Assembly (NCBI RefSeq): GCF_001683795.1 | Contig: NZ_LIGX01000002.1 | Span: forward strand, 186,001 to 250,000 | Length of the DNA: 64,000 bases | Reading direction: 5' to 3' | Source: Neoakkermansia glycaniphila | GTDB lineage: Bacteria > Verrucomicrobiota > Verrucomicrobiia > Verrucomicrobiales > Akkermansiaceae | Part shown: in pieces, positions 25,765 to 33,177 of the stretch | How the letters are laid out: every line of letters starts with the position of its first letter | Numbering within the stretch: position 1 is the first letter of the stretch | The notes under the pieces: generated by a model | What the model saw: only the letters and a program-made list of their open reading frames with translations | What the model was told of the DNA's origin: nothing | The model's database searches: none | Program-made: the position numbers and the translations under genes

Positions 25765-27003
25765 TCAATTGCCGAATCCTTCGATCGAATCAAGCTCCAC
25801 ATGCTTGGCTCCTTGATCCTCCGCCCTTGACTCCACAACCTTGCTCTGCCCCGCCCGGAGATCGGAAATGGAACCCAGCGTCTTGCCGATGGGATTTCCC
25901 TGAGCATCCAGCAAAGCGTACGACACATAGACCGACCTGTAATCCCGGTTCGTATTATTCTGAATGCGTGCCACCACCGTCACAAAACCCGACCTGCGCT
26001 GCACCGACACCTTGCCCACCACGGAAAAATCCTCATGGGGCACAACCTTCTTCGGCACCTCCACCTTATTCACCCTGGGTTCGATCAAACGGCGCACCCC
26101 CTCCACGTCTCTTTCACTGCTAAAAGATCCGAGCTCCTCCTTATCGACAATCAAAAAACACTTCCACGGCAGCGTCGACTTCAATGAACCCCACCCGGAA
26201 AACTGATACACTCCATCCCTGCGCGCCAGCATCAACTCCTGCCAATCGGCTTCAGGCGACACCTCCTTCAGATGGAATTGCACCACCCCCGAAACATCCG
26301 ACACCTGCTTCCACAGAAAATTGTTCGACAGCACCTTCTGTCCATTCTCCTCCACCGAAAGATACCCTACACCGAACATCCTCCCTCCGGACAACGAACC
26401 CAAAGCCATAAAATTAAGATGCAAATCGACAGGATTTTCAAACCCGGCAAACCGTTCCTCGGGACACTCGAAAACATAGAGCTTATCAACTTCGAACAGA
26501 TTCTTACTGCCGCGAACCCATGCAAGCTCAACCTCTTTCTTCCGGTTCGACTCACCTGCCCCCTGCTTGAAATAATAATTGCGTTCCCGGGCCTCCTTCC
26601 AATCGCGCGGTTTCGACTCTTTCTTCAATGCAAACTGCGTCGGAAAATAGGCATTCATTCCTTGAATCACAAGATTCCGGCCAGGCCTGATCGTCGCCTT
26701 CCGCTTCGCCACCTTCGGCGAACCATCCGCTTCCAGACTCTTCAAACGCGTCGCAATCTCGTATTCTTCTCCTCCTGCATGCAAGTAATCGAAAGAAAGA
26801 CGCGTACCCTCCGTCTCCAGCGTACCTTCCCCGTAAATATGTCCATCATCATCCTTACCCACAGCCAGGAATGTATAGGAATACTTCGTACCGTCCTTAT
26901 CCGCCGAATACACAGCCATATCGCCTATCTGGTCGAACGGAGAAGCAGACGCGCACATCGATGCAAAAAAACACATCGCCAATTGGGTAATTTTGGGTAA
27001 CAT
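25765..27003 (-). CDS. Exported protein of unknown function with C-terminal FxLYD-like domain
   Basis: A 412-aa secreted protein with signal MLPKITQLAMCFFASMCASA. The central part is beta-rich and charged, with no recognised domain. The last 90 residues (VSVQRRSGFVTVVARIQNNT ... SYALLDAQGNPIG) resemble an FxLYD/DUF3426-type immunoglobulin-like fold. The start is fixed by a promoter whose -10 ends 7 bases before the ATG. Codon and base use is a little less GC-rich than the flanking glycosidases. It is transcribed away from tRNA-Met. The role is unknown. Confidence 0.7.
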   Translation of the reverse strand: MLPKITQLAMCFFASMCASASPFDQIGDMAVYSADKDGTKYSYTFLAVGKDDDGHIYGEGTLETEGTRLSFDYLHAGGEEYEIATRLKSLEADGSPKVAKRKATIRPGRNLVIQGMNAYFPTQFALKKESKPRDWKEARERNYYFKQGAGESNRKKEVELAWVRGSKNLFEVDKLYVFECPEERFAGFENPVDLHLNFMALGSLSGGRMFGVGYLSVEENGQKVLSNNFLWKQVSDVSGVVQFHLKEVSPEADWQELMLARRDGVYQFSGWGSLKSTLPWKCFLIVDKEELGSFSSERDVEGVRRLIEPRVNKVEVPKKVVPHEDFSVVGKVSVQRRSGFVTVVARIQNNTNRDYRSVYVSYALLDAQGNPIGKTLGSISDLRAGQSKVVESRAEDQGAKHVELDSIEGFGN

Positions 27004-27010
27004 GCACCGA

Positions 27011-27039
27011 AATATAATCGGTTCTTCTATCAGATTCAA
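27011..27039 (-). promoter_or_regulatory. Leaderless-type promoter of the 25765-27003 gene
   Basis: Minus strand: -35 TTGAAT (27039-27034), 17-base spacer, -10 TATATT (27016-27011), 7 bases, ATG 27003. Confidence 0.6.
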
Positions 27040-27129
27040 GAGAAAATATCAGACAAAAAACTCAAACCGCCATTTTCCGCAGCACGCTTCGAACAGATCG
27101 AAAAAAAATCCGGCACATGAAAAAAATAC

Positions 27130-27158
27130 TCGACAAACGGCGATGAATCCTGTATTCT
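27130..27158 (+). promoter_or_regulatory. Promoter of tRNA-Met
   Basis: -35 TCGACA (27130-27135), 17-base spacer, -10 TATTCT (27153-27158). It ends 27 bases before the tRNA and shows the ordinary sigma70 consensus used here. Confidence 0.55.
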
Positions 27159-27185
27159 TCCCGCACCTTCAAGGTAACCACTCAC

Positions 27186-27260
<75 letters not shown>

Positions 27261-27267
27261 GTTTTCA

Positions 27268-27306
27268 AGAAAAGCGGACTTTCAACAAGTCCGCTTTTCT
27301 GTTTTT
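27268..27306 (+). terminator. Terminator of tRNA-Met
   Basis: AGAAAAGCGGACTT (27268-27281) pairs with AAGTCCGCTTTTCT (27287-27300) around a 5-base loop, followed by GTTTTT. It is a 14-base-pair perfect stem. Confidence 0.88.
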
Positions 27307-27323
27307 CGACTGCCTCTCCCGCC

Positions 27324-28034
27324 ATGAAACGTATCCTTATTCAATCCGCCTGTCTGTGTACCGCCGCAATAGCGGCATCCTGCGTCGTCAACACATCAGG
27401 AAAGCTTGATTCCATCGGTAAAACATACGAAGGATATTATTACGACGCCACCCGACCGACCACCTGCCTGTTCCGACAGAACGGGAAATATTACGTCAAA
27501 GCGCCAGTCGTCCGGTTCCCAGCCTCAACAAAAACATGGCAGCCCCGGCAAGCGGAAACCGATCCTCCCGAACAGCCCATGCATAGCCGCATCACCGGTA
27601 TTCCCGCATGGGGATACCACGAAATATTCACGATGGATACCGGCAGCATCAACTTCTCGGAAGGCGACTTCCACCCCATCCTGCATGCATCGGGTTCATG
27701 GATTCCTGCCGCACAATTCGAACAGAATCCTTTCACCGTCATTGGAAAAGAAAACGGCATCCAGCACAGCCGGGAAGGAGACATCCTGAATCCGGACTCC
27801 ATCCGAATCATGGACACGCACCGCTCGACGGGAAACATCCTACGCCTGCCGCTAGTACTGATCGCAGGCTGCGCGATCGACCTTCCGGGCAACATCCTTG
27901 TCTCACCCTTCATGTCGAACGACGATGAAGACGATGAAGATGAAGACGATTTTCTGGACGCGCTCATCGACGATGCTATCGACAAGCATTTAAAAAAGCA
28001 TCGCAAGCACGGTAAAAGGCATTCGAAGCGCTGA
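27324..28034 (+). CDS. Lipoprotein, NTSGKLD family, copy 1
   Basis: A 236-aa lipoprotein with signal ending IAASC (Cys20 lipidated). It starts 18 bases after the tRNA terminator. The mature N-terminus CVVNTSGKLDSIGKTYEGYY, and later WGYHEIF, WIPAAQFEQNPFTVIG and HRSTGNILRLPLVLIAGCAIDLPG, recur in the gene at 28221. The C-terminus has an acidic run (DDEDDEDEDD) and then a basic tail (KKHRKHGKRHSKR), an unusual charge-segregated end. A hydrophobic segment LRLPLVLIAGCAIDLP may insert in the membrane. The function is unknown. Confidence 0.75.
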   Translation: MKRILIQSACLCTAAIAASCVVNTSGKLDSIGKTYEGYYYDATRPTTCLFRQNGKYYVKAPVVRFPASTKTWQPRQAETDPPEQPMHSRITGIPAWGYHEIFTMDTGSINFSEGDFHPILHASGSWIPAAQFEQNPFTVIGKENGIQHSREGDILNPDSIRIMDTHRSTGNILRLPLVLIAGCAIDLPGNILVSPFMSNDDEDDEDEDDFLDALIDDAIDKHLKKHRKHGKRHSKR

Positions 28035-28124
28035 AAACCATGCCGGCTGGCGGTCTTTCTCCTGTCGAGCGGGATGCCATCCAGATGCCCACGCGATCCT
28101 GCTATTCATGCGCACTCGTCTCTT

Positions 28125-28147
28125 ATGGCATGGAGTGCCATGTTTTT
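28125..28147 (+). terminator. Short hairpin with T-run
   Basis: ATGGCA (28125-28130) and TGCCAT (28136-28141) form a 6-base-pair stem followed by G-TTTTT. It could end the first lipoprotein transcript. Confidence 0.4.
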
Positions 28148-28205
28148 ATCTGAAAAACTTCCTTTTTTTCGGACGAAGAACATGTTCATGCGTTATTTCA
28201 GATAA
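28146..28205. promoter_or_regulatory. Inverted repeat TTATCTGAAA/TTTCAGATAA upstream of lipoprotein copy 2
   Basis: Perfect 10-base arms (28146-28155 and 28196-28205) 40 bases apart, with a 10-base palindrome GAACATGTTC (28178-28187) between them, ending 15 bases before the ATG at 28221. It could be a regulatory site or a leader structure. Confidence 0.35.
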
Positions 28206-28220
28206 GGACATCCCCTCTCC

Positions 28221-28955
28221 ATGAACCGCTGCTATATCCATCACCTGCTCCGTACGGTTATCCGGTTGGCCTTCTTCGCATGGCCTGCCTGCTTCTGCCT
28301 CACCCTTGCATCCTGCTGGCTCAACACGTCGGGAAAACTCGACGCGCCGGGAAAATACATCGAAGCATATTACATCAACACAAGCCAGCCTGCCGCACAA
28401 ATCTTCGAACAATCGGGCCGCTATTACATCAAGGCTCCTCGCCTGCGCCTCAGACCCGCACCGCGCATGTGGACATCCGTCTCCGAGCCATCCCACTACA
28501 TCTGCATGGAAACAAAAGAGTGGGCATACCACGAAATATTCTCCTATAACAAAAAATCCCTGCCTCTGCCCGGCCAAGGCAACCTCCCCATCCCTGAACC
28601 GGATGCACCATGGATACCTTCCGGAGAATTCGAAAGCAGCCCGTTCACTGTTCTCGGCAACGCCCAATCTCCGACTGCACCGCAACCCGGCACACTCCTC
28701 AGCTCCTACGAACTCAAAGCGCCTTCCACACATAGGTCCGTCGGCAACATCCTCCGGCTGCCCATTGTAGGGCTATCGTTTTGCGCCATCGACCTTCCGG
28801 CCATGTTCGTCACAGCCATACCATACGGAATCTGCACCAATGACTGGCTGAACAATGATCCATTGCCGTCCCAAATGGGGCGAACGCAAAGCCACAACTG
28901 TTCCGATCCGGAGTGCAATTTCCACTCTCACGACAGCTTCGGCAATTGCGAATGA
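28221..28955 (+). CDS. Lipoprotein, NTSGKLD family, copy 2
   Basis: A 244-aa lipoprotein with a long signal ending LASC (Cys32). It is a clear paralogue of the preceding gene: CWLNTSGKLDAPGKYIEAYY, GRYYIKAP, WAYHEIF, PWIPSGEFESSPFTVLG and HRSVGNILRLPIVGLSFCAIDLP align in the same order. The C-terminal tail is different (a His/Cys-containing HNCSDPECNFHSHD instead of the acidic/basic tail). The last part could bind a metal, but this is a guess. The function is unknown. Confidence 0.75.
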   Translation: MNRCYIHHLLRTVIRLAFFAWPACFCLTLASCWLNTSGKLDAPGKYIEAYYINTSQPAAQIFEQSGRYYIKAPRLRLRPAPRMWTSVSEPSHYICMETKEWAYHEIFSYNKKSLPLPGQGNLPIPEPDAPWIPSGEFESSPFTVLGNAQSPTAPQPGTLLSSYELKAPSTHRSVGNILRLPIVGLSFCAIDLPAMFVTAIPYGICTNDWLNNDPLPSQMGRTQSHNCSDPECNFHSHDSFGNCE

Positions 28956-28981
28956 TCAAGGCCCGGCCCCCGAATAAGCCC

Positions 28982-29027
28982 TTGCATGAGGGCAGAGAAA
29001 AGCATATAGTCTCCTATACCTTTTCTC
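28982..29027 (+). promoter_or_regulatory. Promoter with overlapping inverted repeat upstream of YhcH
   Basis: -35 TTGCAT (28982-28987), 17-base spacer, -10 TATAGT (29005-29010). A perfect 8-base inverted repeat GAGAAAAG (28995-29002)/CTTTTCTC (29020-29027) brackets the -10 and covers the start point, as an operator would. The ATG of the YhcH gene is 5 bases beyond it. Confidence 0.55.
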
Positions 29028-29031
29028 ACCG

Positions 29032-29487
29032 ATGATTCTCGACAACCTCCGCAACGCCGCGCGCTACACCTCCCTGCACCCTTTATTGAAGCAGGCTTTC
29101 GACTACCTCGCATCCCTCGACCCGGCCACCCTTGAGCCGGGCAAACATATCCTTGCCGAAGACAGGCTGATCGTAGCCGTCAACGACAGCACGCTCAAAC
29201 CTATCGGCAAAGCCCGATTGGAAATACACGACGAATTTCTGGACATTCACCTGACACTGTCCGCCACGGAGCGTTTCGCATGGAAAAGCCGGGATGACCT
29301 TCAAACCCCGTCCGAACCGTTCAACCGCGACAAGGATGCACAACATTACGACGATGCTCCGGAGACTTTCTTCGAAGCGGCGCCGGGCAGCTTCGTCATC
29401 TTCTTCCCGGAAGATGCGCATGCCGGATGCATCGGCGAAGGCTCCATCCGCAAAATCGTCGTCAAGGTCAGATGCAGCAACGAATGA
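29032..29487 (+). CDS. YhcH/YjgK/YiaL-family sugar protein (sialic acid-associated)
   Basis: A 151-aa cupin-like protein of the DUF386/YhcH family, whose members accompany sialic acid or other sugar catabolism and have been described as sugar anomerases. The family marks are EIHDEFLDIHLTLSATERF, DAQHYDDAPE, GSFVIFFPEDAHAG and the C-terminal KIVVKVRC. Metal-binding His and Glu are present. It is cytoplasmic. Controlled probably by the operator-like repeat just upstream. It is followed after 99 bases by a GH89 gene; a sialidase is elsewhere in the window (56634). Confidence 0.85.
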   Translation: MILDNLRNAARYTSLHPLLKQAFDYLASLDPATLEPGKHILAEDRLIVAVNDSTLKPIGKARLEIHDEFLDIHLTLSATERFAWKSRDDLQTPSEPFNRDKDAQHYDDAPETFFEAAPGSFVIFFPEDAHAGCIGEGSIRKIVVKVRCSNE

Positions 29488-29586
29488 TGCCGAAATCCTG
29501 CATTTTTTGAAAGACAGGCAATCGCAGGAAGGTATAAATAAGGGCGCTTGGATAATATATCAGCCCTTTTGCCATCTCCACCTGTC

Positions 29587-31878
29587 ATGACAATCAACCT
29601 TCGACATGCTGCCCTCTCCTGTGCCATTCTGGCCTGCATGGGCGGATCAACCCTTGCCCAACCGCCAGCCGGCACGGCCGCACCGCATGACACGGCGCCT
29701 CTGCCCGGCGCAAAGGAAACCGCCATGCGGCAATTGACGCATCGCCTGCTGGGCAACAGGGCGGACGATTTCGCCTTCGTCATCGACCCGTCCCTGCAAA
29801 ACGAAGCCACGAGACGGATCGGCATTATCCGCACGCCCGAAGGTAAAATCCGCATTTCAGGGGCGGATACCATCAGCCTCGCTTCCGGCCTCAATCTGTA
29901 CCTCAAACATTTCGCCCATGCCCACGTTTCATGGGCGCATGACCAGCTGCACCTGCCGAAAGAGCTGCCGGGGCCGGACAAAATCGCGTATTTCGACAGC
30001 CGCCAGCAGCATGCCACGGCTTTCAACTATTGCACATTCAACTACACGATGGCATGGTGGGACTGGCCGCGATGGGAACGTGAGCTGGACCTCCTCTGCC
30101 TCTACGGCGTCGATACTCCCCTAGCCATCATCGGCACGGAAGAAATATGGCTCCGCGTCCTCCAAAGATTCGGCTACACGCGTGACCAAGCCCGCACCTT
30201 CCCCACCGGACCAGCCTACACCGCATGGTGGCTGATGGGCAACTGCCAGGGCATCGGCGGCCCCGTCTCGGAAGCATACGTGCAATCGCGAGTCGAACTC
30301 CAGAAAAAGATACTGGCCCGCATGCACGAACTCGGCATGCGGGCCATCCTGCAAGGCTTCGTCGGCCTGGTGCCGCTCGACTTCGCAAACAAAAACCCGG
30401 GGGCACGGCTCCTGCCCCAAGGCAGCTGGTGCGGCGTACCCCGCCCGCCCGTCCTGCATCCGGACGATCCTCTTTTCGACCGCGTCGCCGAAGCATGGTA
30501 CGAAGAGCAGGCCAAACTCTACGGCAACAATTCACGCTTTGCAGGGGATCTGTTCCATGAAGGCGGCAATGCCCGCGGCATCGACGTACCCCGCATGGCA
30601 GCCAAAGTCCAGGATCTCATGCGCCGCAGCCACCCTGATGCCGTCTGGATGCTACAAGGCTGGAGCGGCAATCCTTCCCCCGCCTTGCTGAAAGGGCTGG
30701 ATCCGGAGCACGCCGAAGTTGTCGAACTCTGCGGGGAGTTTTTCCGCAACTGGGAGAAAAACAACGGATTTTCCGGAAAACCTTGGTACCTGTCCACCAT
30801 CGTCCAATATGGCGGCAATGTCGGCCTGCATGGCCGCCTGCCCGCCATCTGGCACAATTTCCTCAAGGCGAACCGCTCGGGTACGCCCCCCATCGGCATC
30901 GGCCTTACATGGGAAAGTACGGGAGTCAACCCTGTCGTCGCGGATCTCGTGACCGATCTGCCATGGAACCGCCGCTCCGATTGCCTCGAAACATGGATCG
31001 GGCATTATGCCGACCGGCGCTACGGCGCCGCATCGGACGGCCTGCGGCAGGCATGGCTGCTGCTGCTGCGCTCCGCCTATGGAGAATTCCCCAACCACCG
31101 CAGGCCCACGGAATCCATCTTCTGCGCACGCCCCGGCACGGATGTGCGCAAAGTCTCTCCGTTCGCCGCGTCCGTGCAGCCGCCCTACAATGTGGACGAT
31201 ATCCGGAAAGCTCTGGAACTGCTGTACAGCGAGCGGGTGCGATGCGGCCACACTCCGGCCTACCGCCACGACCTTGTCGACGTAGCCCGGCAATTCCTCG
31301 CCGGCTTCGGACTGCAAGCCTACCGCACCATGATGCAGGCCGATGCACGCAAGGATCTTCAAACGTTCGACAAACAGGCGAACCTCTTCCTCTCTCTGCT
31401 GGATATGCAGGATCGCCTGCTCGCCAGCGAAAAGGATTTCATGCTGGGCCCGTGGCTTCAGGCCGCACGCGACATTGCGCCACAGGGAGAACATGACCGG
31501 TTCGAACAGCAGGCCCGGAATCTCGTCTCAGTCTGGTTTCCCGACGGGCAACCGTCCAGCCTGGCCGACTACGGATGGAGGGAATGGAGCGGACTTCTGT
31601 CGCATTACTGCAAGCCCCGCTGGCAGGAGTTCATCGCCTACCGCCGGGCCCTGCTGGAAGGCAAACAGGCCTCGCCTCCCGACTTTGCCGCCATGGAAAA
31701 GAACTGGGCACTCCAAACCACCGCCACGGACAGTTACCCGCTGGAACCGTCGGGCGACAGCATAGCCATCGTCGGAGACATTGTCAGAACATGGATTCCC
31801 TTATGGGAAAAAAGCGGTTACAGGCCTCCTGATACCACTCAGCCTGCTCCTGAAGAATCCGCAAACGAGGCGCGGTAA
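29587..31878 (+). CDS. Secreted GH89 alpha-N-acetylglucosaminidase, divergent copy
   Basis: A 763-aa exported enzyme (signal MTINLRHAALSCAILACM ... TLAQ). It has the NAGLU layout: short N-terminal alpha/beta domain, then a TIM barrel beginning FNYCTFNYTMAWWDWPRWERE, then a helical C-terminal domain. The GH89 family releases terminal alpha-1,4-GlcNAc from mucin. Candidate catalytic Glu are Glu325 (DLFHEGGN) and Glu443 (GLTWESTG). Both differ from the common NEM and PEGI contexts, so this copy is divergent and its specificity may differ. It ends 11 bases from the convergent membrane protein gene. Confidence 0.85.
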   Translation: MTINLRHAALSCAILACMGGSTLAQPPAGTAAPHDTAPLPGAKETAMRQLTHRLLGNRADDFAFVIDPSLQNEATRRIGIIRTPEGKIRISGADTISLASGLNLYLKHFAHAHVSWAHDQLHLPKELPGPDKIAYFDSRQQHATAFNYCTFNYTMAWWDWPRWERELDLLCLYGVDTPLAIIGTEEIWLRVLQRFGYTRDQARTFPTGPAYTAWWLMGNCQGIGGPVSEAYVQSRVELQKKILARMHELGMRAILQGFVGLVPLDFANKNPGARLLPQGSWCGVPRPPVLHPDDPLFDRVAEAWYEEQAKLYGNNSRFAGDLFHEGGNARGIDVPRMAAKVQDLMRRSHPDAVWMLQGWSGNPSPALLKGLDPEHAEVVELCGEFFRNWEKNNGFSGKPWYLSTIVQYGGNVGLHGRLPAIWHNFLKANRSGTPPIGIGLTWESTGVNPVVADLVTDLPWNRRSDCLETWIGHYADRRYGAASDGLRQAWLLLLRSAYGEFPNHRRPTESIFCARPGTDVRKVSPFAASVQPPYNVDDIRKALELLYSERVRCGHTPAYRHDLVDVARQFLAGFGLQAYRTMMQADARKDLQTFDKQANLFLSLLDMQDRLLASEKDFMLGPWLQAARDIAPQGEHDRFEQQARNLVSVWFPDGQPSSLADYGWREWSGLLSHYCKPRWQEFIAYRRALLEGKQASPPDFAAMEKNWALQTTATDSYPLEPSGDSIAIVGDIVRTWIPLWEKSGYRPPDTTQPAPEESANEAR

Positions 31879-31889
31879 CTTGCCCGCAC

Positions 31890-32951
31890 CTAGCGACCGT
31901 CATTCGAAGCCGCCGCTTTCACTAGGCGGTGATCCATCGGCACGAAAGACAAATGCGCAAGAACCGTCAAAGCCGATTCATAACGCTTCCTGTTCTCATC
32001 AAACGTATTCCATGCGGCATCCAGATCATCCTTGAGCTCAAAACCGAGGGAAGCAAGATGCCTGCACACGGTATTGAAATCATCGCGCACCACATCCGCT
32101 ACTCCATCATTCTGCGGCAGGCAATAACGGATGGGATTGGATTGCGCCACCCTCGTCATCGAATAAATGCCTTCCTGCAGGCATGACTTCGCCCCGTGCA
32201 CATGTTGAGGCTGCAATGCCGATGCTGCGAAATTGGCGGCATCCAGCACGGCCTGTACGACGACCACCCACGATTGCCCCGTTCGAGTGGAAGGAGTGAA
32301 CAGCAACACGGGCGAATCGCAGTGCGTATCGCCGATCATGCGGATATAGTCTTCCCACTGGAGCCAGATTGCGGACATGGAATTCTGCAGATCGAACCGC
32401 ACGACCCATCGGTAGAACGACTCGCAATCGGGCGACTGGTTGGTTCGGGCATACAGGCAGGCGGCATGATCTTCCCGCTGCTGCACGGCGGACTGGTACC
32501 CCGGAATGAACGTAATCAGGAACACGACCACACCCAACCCGAAGCCGCCTTCGATGATGGAAATCACCTCTCCGCTCACCATGTGCGGCGTATAGAATCC
32601 CAAGGTACTCAAAGCCGAACCGCTCGCCAGACAACTGTTCGCCAGAGACGCTTCAGCACCGACACTCCAGTAAATCAGCGCGAACCCGAACAGCATGATG
32701 CCGAAATACGCCAGAATCATGCCGAACAGGAACAAGGGGCTGAACCAGTAAAGCCGCTTCTGCAGCGTCACATAACCTCTCCTGTCCGAGAGGAAAAGCC
32801 TGTACAGGCCGTAAATCGTCCGGGAGATCGTCCGGGAAATGAATTCCGACGACGGATAATTCATGAACGCCACCTTGGCTCCTGAACGCACCACGGCCAG
32901 AATCAACACGACTCCGAGCGAGAACAAAACAATTTTCCATGCAATTTCCAT
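31890..32951 (-). CDS. Channel-like membrane protein with atypical pore segment
   Basis: A 353-aa protein with an N-terminal span (IVLFSLGVVLILAVV), then two spans around LFLFGMILAYFGIMLFGFAL and IEGGFGLGVVVFLITFIP. The loop between the two reads CLASGSALSTLGFYTPHMVSG, in the position of a potassium-channel pore helix and filter, but with TLGF instead of TVGYG. The rest (about 190 residues) is cytoplasmic and contains an E-D-x-x-R-M region. The overall arrangement resembles two-span ion channels. Ion channel function is an inference; the lack of a canonical filter argues for caution. No named family is certain. Confidence 0.6.
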   Translation of the reverse strand: MEIAWKIVLFSLGVVLILAVVRSGAKVAFMNYPSSEFISRTISRTIYGLYRLFLSDRRGYVTLQKRLYWFSPLFLFGMILAYFGIMLFGFALIYWSVGAEASLANSCLASGSALSTLGFYTPHMVSGEVISIIEGGFGLGVVVFLITFIPGYQSAVQQREDHAACLYARTNQSPDCESFYRWVVRFDLQNSMSAIWLQWEDYIRMIGDTHCDSPVLLFTPSTRTGQSWVVVVQAVLDAANFAASALQPQHVHGAKSCLQEGIYSMTRVAQSNPIRYCLPQNDGVADVVRDDFNTVCRHLASLGFELKDDLDAAWNTFDENRKRYESALTVLAHLSFVPMDHRLVKAAASNDGR

Positions 32952-33177
32952 AAGCAGGCAGATTCCATAACAGAAGGCGAACAGGACGGTTGAATCACAT
33001 TCCCATACGCTGCTTCTATTGTTTTCAACACCTGCCGGTCATCAAACGTTGAACACTTTCACTAACAAGATGATTGAGCCATGCCCTGTACACAACACCC
33101 CCGTTCATCGAAAGAACGCTGCCTCCCGGGAAAGAAAATGCCGCCGGACACATATCCCGCGGCATTCGTTGCGATGG

